Source: an uncultured Lachnospiraceae bacterium (GTDB lineage Bacteria; Bacillota; Clostridia; Lachnospirales; Lachnospiraceae). Taken from it: a DNA stretch of 64,000 nt. Below are positions 60,697 to 64,000 of the stretch, piece by piece. A program made the position numbers and the translations under genes. Every line of letters begins with the position of its first letter. The stretch's first letter is position 1. The notes beneath the pieces are model-generated. The model had not been told where the DNA came from. It saw only the letters and a program-made list of their open reading frames with translations, and ran no database searches. The stretch lies in contig CAJUDZ010000019.1 of NCBI GenBank assembly GCA_910584965.1, positions 1-64,000 of the forward strand, read 5' to 3'.

Positions 60697-62994
60697 TCAA
60701 CCGACTCTGTTATAATTAATCAGACATCCTTTCAAAATAATCTGACGTTCTTCGTCCGTCAGTTCCCCCAATTTTAATTCAAATGCACAAAGGGCATCTT
60801 TCTCCACGGATACCGTATACGCGGTAATGATCTCCCACTTTTCCGCTACCGCTTTCCTGATATCCGGAATAAACAGATAATCCAGATTGCTGAAAGGAAG
60901 CGCGCCTTCTTCGATCACGAACGGAAGCATTCCCCAGTTGATCAGGTTGGAACGGTATCTCTTTGTTGCGTATTCGTTGGCGATATTCGCCCAGCCTCCC
61001 AGCACCTTCTGACAGCTTGCCGCCTGTTCTCTCGCGGAACCGTCGCCCGGTTTTACCGCAAAGATCGTGGAGCCAAAGCCCGTATTCTCATGAGAGGCAT
61101 CCGCAAAGGTCTTCTTGATCACATTCATAACCGGTTTTACATCGGGATGTGCCTGACAGGGATGTTCTCCCGCCATTCTCGCCTTCTCCGCCTTCTGAAT
61201 ATCTTTCGCGCGTCCCACATATGCGGGATCCTTTCTGGATAACGCAAACTCTGCCAGTCCCAGCGGGTTTGAACGGTAAGAAGACGTTTCCCCGGAAGGA
61301 ATCAGCTCATCCGTCGTCGTAACTGGATCGTGAATCTCGGAAACGACGCGAAGCACCAGATGATCCGGCAGCGCTCCCATAGCCGGCCAGTCTTTGATAT
61401 TAGGCCCGAACTGAATCTCCACACTCTCGTCCGCTTTCCCGTGCGAGTCAAAAACCCGGTTCGCATAAATATTCTCATCGAAATGATACCGGTACTTTCC
61501 GATCTCTCCGTCAAACTCCGTTGCCGGCGTCAATACCCCTTTATTGGCCGCCGTCGCCGCAATCGAACGCGCATCCATCAGCGCGACGGAAGAAATCTGT
61601 CCGTTCTGTAACTTGGAGCCTTCCCTGTTCGGGAAGTTTCTCGTAGAATGGCGAATGCTGAAAGCATTATTGGCAGGCGTATCGCCCGCACCGAAGCAGG
61701 GGCCGCAGAAAGCCGTCTTCATAACCGCTCCCGTCTCCAGTATCGCCGCCGCACAGCCATTCTTAATCAATTCCATATAAACCGGCATGGAAGCCGGATA
61801 CACACTCAGCGTAAAGCCGTCCGAACCGATATAGGAACCTTTTAAGATATCGGCCGCGGCACAGATATTTTCAAATCCGCCGCCCGCACAGCCCGCGATG
61901 ATTCCCTGATCTACCATAAACTTCCCGTTTACGACCTTATCCTGCAACGAATAAGGCACCGCGCCGTCCAGGCTGACCTTCGCCTTCTCTTCCACATCGT
62001 GAAGGATATCCGAAAGGTTTGCATTCAGTTCTTCGATCGTATAAGTATTGCTCGGATGGAACGGCATCGCGATCATCGGTTTTACCGCAGACAGATCCAC
62101 TTCAATCATGCCGTCATAATAAGCCACTTCCCCCGGCGCAAGCTCTTTATAATCTCCGCTTCTTCCGTGTATCTCATAAAATTCGCGGATTTTCTCATCG
62201 GTCGCCCAGATCGAAGAAAGACATGTCGTCTCCGTCGTCATGACATCGATTCCGATACGGAAATCGGCGCTTAAACTGTTTACACCCGGACCGACAAATT
62301 CCATCACTTTATTTTTCACATAACCGCTCTGAAATACCGCGCCGATGATTGCCAGCGCGACATCCTGCGGCCCCGTTCCTTTTACGGGTTCGCCTTTTAA
62401 ATAAACGCCCACCACTTCCGGCCTGTTAATATCATAGGTCTGGGAAAGAAGCTGTTTCACGAGCTCCGGTCCGCCTTCGCCCACCGCCATCGTACCGAGC
62501 GCGCCGTAACGCGTATGGGAATCGGAACCAAGAATCATCTTACCGCCGCCGGCCAGCATCTCTCTCGCATACTGATGGATAACCGCCTGATGCGGGGGCA
62601 CATAAACGCCGCCGTATCTCTTGGCACAGGTAAGTCCAAACATATGATCATCTTCATTGATGGTGCCGCCGACCGCGCACAGGGAATTGTGGCAGTTCGT
62701 CAGCACATAGGGAATCGGAAATTTCGTCAGTCCCGAAGCCCTTGCCGTCTGAATGATTCCTACGAAAGTAATATCATGGGAAGTCAGTTTGTCGAACTTG
62801 ATCTTTAACTTTTCCATGTTGCCGGAAGTATTATGCTCCTCCAGAATACGGTATGCAATCGTATTCCGGACCGCCTCCTGTCCGGAAACCTCTTTCCCGG
62901 TTATATTTTTTATCTGCGCCGCCGCATCCTCCCGATCCGCAATAAGCTCTGTGCCGCGAACCAGATATGCGCCGCCTTCCCACAATTTCACCAT
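60697..62994 (-). CDS. Aconitase-family hydratase (YbhJ-like)
   Basis: A 765-residue member of the aconitase superfamily, of the type called hydratase/YbhJ. The iron-sulfur cysteines are visible at 369 (AGCAGGG) and 430/433 (FCGPCFG). The active-site motif GSDSHTRYGALGTMAVGEGG lies at 156-175, and the swivel domain at the C-terminus ends with WGMLPFVIEEG. It differs from AcnA/AcnB in the N-terminal region (GAYLVRGTELIAD). The substrate is not known; a citrate-like hydroxy acid is likely. GGAGGAG precedes the ATG, and a clear promoter lies upstream. Confidence 0.92.
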   Translation of the reverse strand: MVKLWEGGAYLVRGTELIADREDAAAQIKNITGKEVSGQEAVRNTIAYRILEEHNTSGNMEKLKIKFDKLTSHDITFVGIIQTARASGLTKFPIPYVLTNCHNSLCAVGGTINEDDHMFGLTCAKRYGGVYVPPHQAVIHQYAREMLAGGGKMILGSDSHTRYGALGTMAVGEGGPELVKQLLSQTYDINRPEVVGVYLKGEPVKGTGPQDVALAIIGAVFQSGYVKNKVMEFVGPGVNSLSADFRIGIDVMTTETTCLSSIWATDEKIREFYEIHGRSGDYKELAPGEVAYYDGMIEVDLSAVKPMIAMPFHPSNTYTIEELNANLSDILHDVEEKAKVSLDGAVPYSLQDKVVNGKFMVDQGIIAGCAGGGFENICAAADILKGSYIGSDGFTLSVYPASMPVYMELIKNGCAAAILETGAVMKTAFCGPCFGAGDTPANNAFSIRHSTRNFPNREGSKLQNGQISSVALMDARSIAATAANKGVLTPATEFDGEIGKYRYHFDENIYANRVFDSHGKADESVEIQFGPNIKDWPAMGALPDHLVLRVVSEIHDPVTTTDELIPSGETSSYRSNPLGLAEFALSRKDPAYVGRAKDIQKAEKARMAGEHPCQAHPDVKPVMNVIKKTFADASHENTGFGSTIFAVKPGDGSAREQAASCQKVLGGWANIANEYATKRYRSNLINWGMLPFVIEEGALPFSNLDYLFIPDIRKAVAEKWEIITAYTVSVEKDALCAFELKLGELTDEERQIILKGCLINYNRVG

Positions 62995-63019
62995 ATAAAC
63001 TCCTCCATTCTAATTCCCT

Positions 63020-63048
63020 ATTATATAGGAAAAATCGTTTCGATGCAA
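63020..63048 (-). promoter_or_regulatory. Promoter of the aconitase-family gene
   Basis: Minus strand TTGCAT (63043-63048), a 17-base spacer and TATAAT (63020-63025). An additional eight-base inverted repeat (AACGCAGG/CCTGCGTT, 63093-63116) lies upstream. Confidence 0.8.
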
Positions 63049-63187
63049 TGAGTTTTGCCATCTTTCCTTTCAAAATCACCCGTACAGCGGGAAACGCAGG
63101 CCCGACAGCCTGCGTTCCGAAAACTTACCGCATAAGTTCCTGCCTGAAGGGGCGCTGCGATTACAGCAATTTCCGAGAAAACCAAAA

Positions 63188-63222
63188 AGCACGATACCTG
63201 CCGTCAGCAGATATCGTGCACT
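63188..63222 (-). terminator. Terminator of the right-edge gene
   Basis: Minus strand GCACGATA pairs with TATCGTGC around a 15-base loop, followed by TTTTTGG, about 20 bases after the stop codon at 63240. Confidence 0.9.
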
Positions 63223-63239
63223 TTCATTTCTTTATCGGC

Positions 63240-64000
63240 CTATTCCATAAAATCCATCAGAATATCGTCTATCTCGTTCCAGTCATCCGCAGAAATTACA
63301 CCGTCATCAATATCGATGTCATAGCTTCCGACAACCGGCTCTAAATAATTGGTCTCCGCTACCTTCGGGGTGATCGCATCCAGCATGCCCTGTGCATAAT
63401 CGTCTCCCTCGACGCCTGTATCCGCAACAGCCTGTGCATCTTCCAGAATGATATCCAGGAAATCTACCGGATACATCGTAATTTCAACGCTGCCGTATGT
63501 CGCGCCGTCCGGAAGATCAACGACCGGTGTGTCCCATTTCACCTTCTCCAGAATCTGCCGCGCAATATCACGGAATCCGTCTGCGATTTCTTCGCTGACA
63601 GTCTCATAATCAACAGCGAGATAATACATCAGCCCCTGCGCATAATACTCAATTTCGGATTCATACAGCTCTGCTGCGCCTTCCTCCGTGTCAAACTTCT
63701 TTTCCACATAGGACGCATAATCTCCGTAGAAACTCGTCTTCAGCGCATCGTCAATGAAACTTGAACATTCTTCCGCATTCGCTACGGAACCCCAGTTGCT
63801 GTCCGCCAGCTTATAATATACTTTGTCAACCGTTTCAAACGCAACGCGTATTCCTACAAGAATATCGAGGCCGTCCGCATTGGTATATGTATAGTAAAGG
63901 TAATCGTCTTCTTCCTCGGACGGTTCGCCATACGCGGCAATGACATCTTCTTTCGTGCTTTCGCATGTAATGCCGCCGGGCAGTACAACAAACATAGCAT
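63240..64000 (-). CDS. Partial acidic protein of unknown function, 5' end beyond the window
   Basis: The last 253 codons of a gene that continues past the right edge; the ATG at 63995 is probably internal, since the frame is open upstream and has no ribosome binding site. The visible part is acidic. It opens with PGGITCESTKEDVIAAYGEP, a pattern common in small exported proteins with an SmpA/OmlA-like fold, and continues with Tyr- and Asp-rich helices (DDALKTSFYGDYASYVEKK, YYAQGLMYYLAVDYE). A secreted or lipoprotein identity is likely but the signal region is missing. Function not recognised. Confidence 0.75.
   Translation of the reverse strand, partial: AMFVVLPGGITCESTKEDVIAAYGEPSEEEDDYLYYTYTNADGLDILVGIRVAFETVDKVYYKLADSNWGSVANAEECSSFIDDALKTSFYGDYASYVEKKFDTEEGAAELYESEIEYYAQGLMYYLAVDYETVSEEIADGFRDIARQILEKVKWDTPVVDLPDGATYGSVEITMYPVDFLDIILEDAQAVADTGVEGDDYAQGMLDAITPKVAETNYLEPVVGSYDIDIDDGVISADDWNEIDDILMDFME

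Noticed and set aside
63093..63116. Terminator upstream of the aconitase-family gene
   Set aside because: The stem is good, but neither strand has a T-run after it; the real terminator of the gene to the right is at 63188-63222.

Overview
This window reads as chromosomal DNA of an anaerobic, spore-forming Gram-positive bacterium of the Lachnospiraceae/Clostridia type. The evidence is Shine-Dalgarno sequences of the GGAGG type before most genes, sporulation genes (spoIID, a spoIIQ-like gene, a sipL-like SPOCS/LysM gene, a broken spoIIID), two near-perfect sigma-E-type promoters, an lpl-type sugar ABC importer with cytoplasmic glycosidases, and GHKL/LytTR signalling. No rRNA, tRNA, CRISPR array, prophage or insertion sequence was found. 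Most genes lie on the minus strand. Genus and species cannot be fixed from the sequence alone.

Layout. (1) 1-10037: an AT-richer defence block. It is a type I restriction-modification operon read leftward (XRE regulator, hsdM, hsdS, hsdR, YgjP-type metallopeptidase) from a clear promoter with a palindrome in its spacer, plus an unrecognised 213-residue protein with its own promoter and terminator. (2) 10246-12895: an erosion zone. A C-terminally truncated spoIIID keeps its sigma-E-type promoter, TTG start and terminator; an ilvB-like acetolactate synthase gene has lost several internal pieces; an intact TetR regulator has matching palindromes in front of itself and in front of the dead ilvB. 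(3) 13005-23867: a GHKL kinase with a LytTR regulator, a second LytTR regulator, a CotH-kinase / DUF4956 / VTC-polymerase cluster, an NlpC/P60 hydrolase, asnS and a trigger-factor-like lipoprotein. (4) 24079-30327: housekeeping genes (DUF1934, murI, ispE) with an FCD-type GntR regulator, a gene carrying an 18-bp coding minisatellite, and a serine beta-lactamase-like esterase read from an overlapping divergent promoter. (5) 30619-45749: a carbohydrate locus with GH42, GH29, an esterase, GH3, a three-gene ABC importer lacking its own ATPase, a divergent AraC regulator and GH31. None of the glycosidases has a signal peptide, so oligosaccharides are probably imported and cut inside the cell. Alpha-xylosidase plus beta-galactosidase, fucosidase, GH3 and esterase best fits fucosylated, acetylated xyloglucan fragments. 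(6) 45841-64000: bactofilin with a degenerate M23 partner, sipL-like gene, pyrC-pyrK-pyrD, a PrcB-like lipoprotein, plsC, then spoIID-spoIIQ followed by an amidohydrolase and a GH9-like lipoprotein that appears to lack its catalytic acids, a Ca-binding-like protein, a LamG membrane protein, an aconitase-family hydratase and a cut-off gene at the right edge.

The signals most worth following are: the broken spoIIID with preserved control elements; the paired TetR palindromes; the tandem hairpin repeats between permease and binding-protein genes; the palindrome placed between the divergent AraC and ABC promoters; the HsdS protein with an extra C-terminal domain and the metallopeptidase coupled to hsdR; the CotH/DUF4956/VTC cluster beside duplicated LytTR regulators; and the GH9 and M23 relatives with missing catalytic residues in a sporulation neighbourhood. 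All family assignments come from reading motifs by eye; no database search was run.
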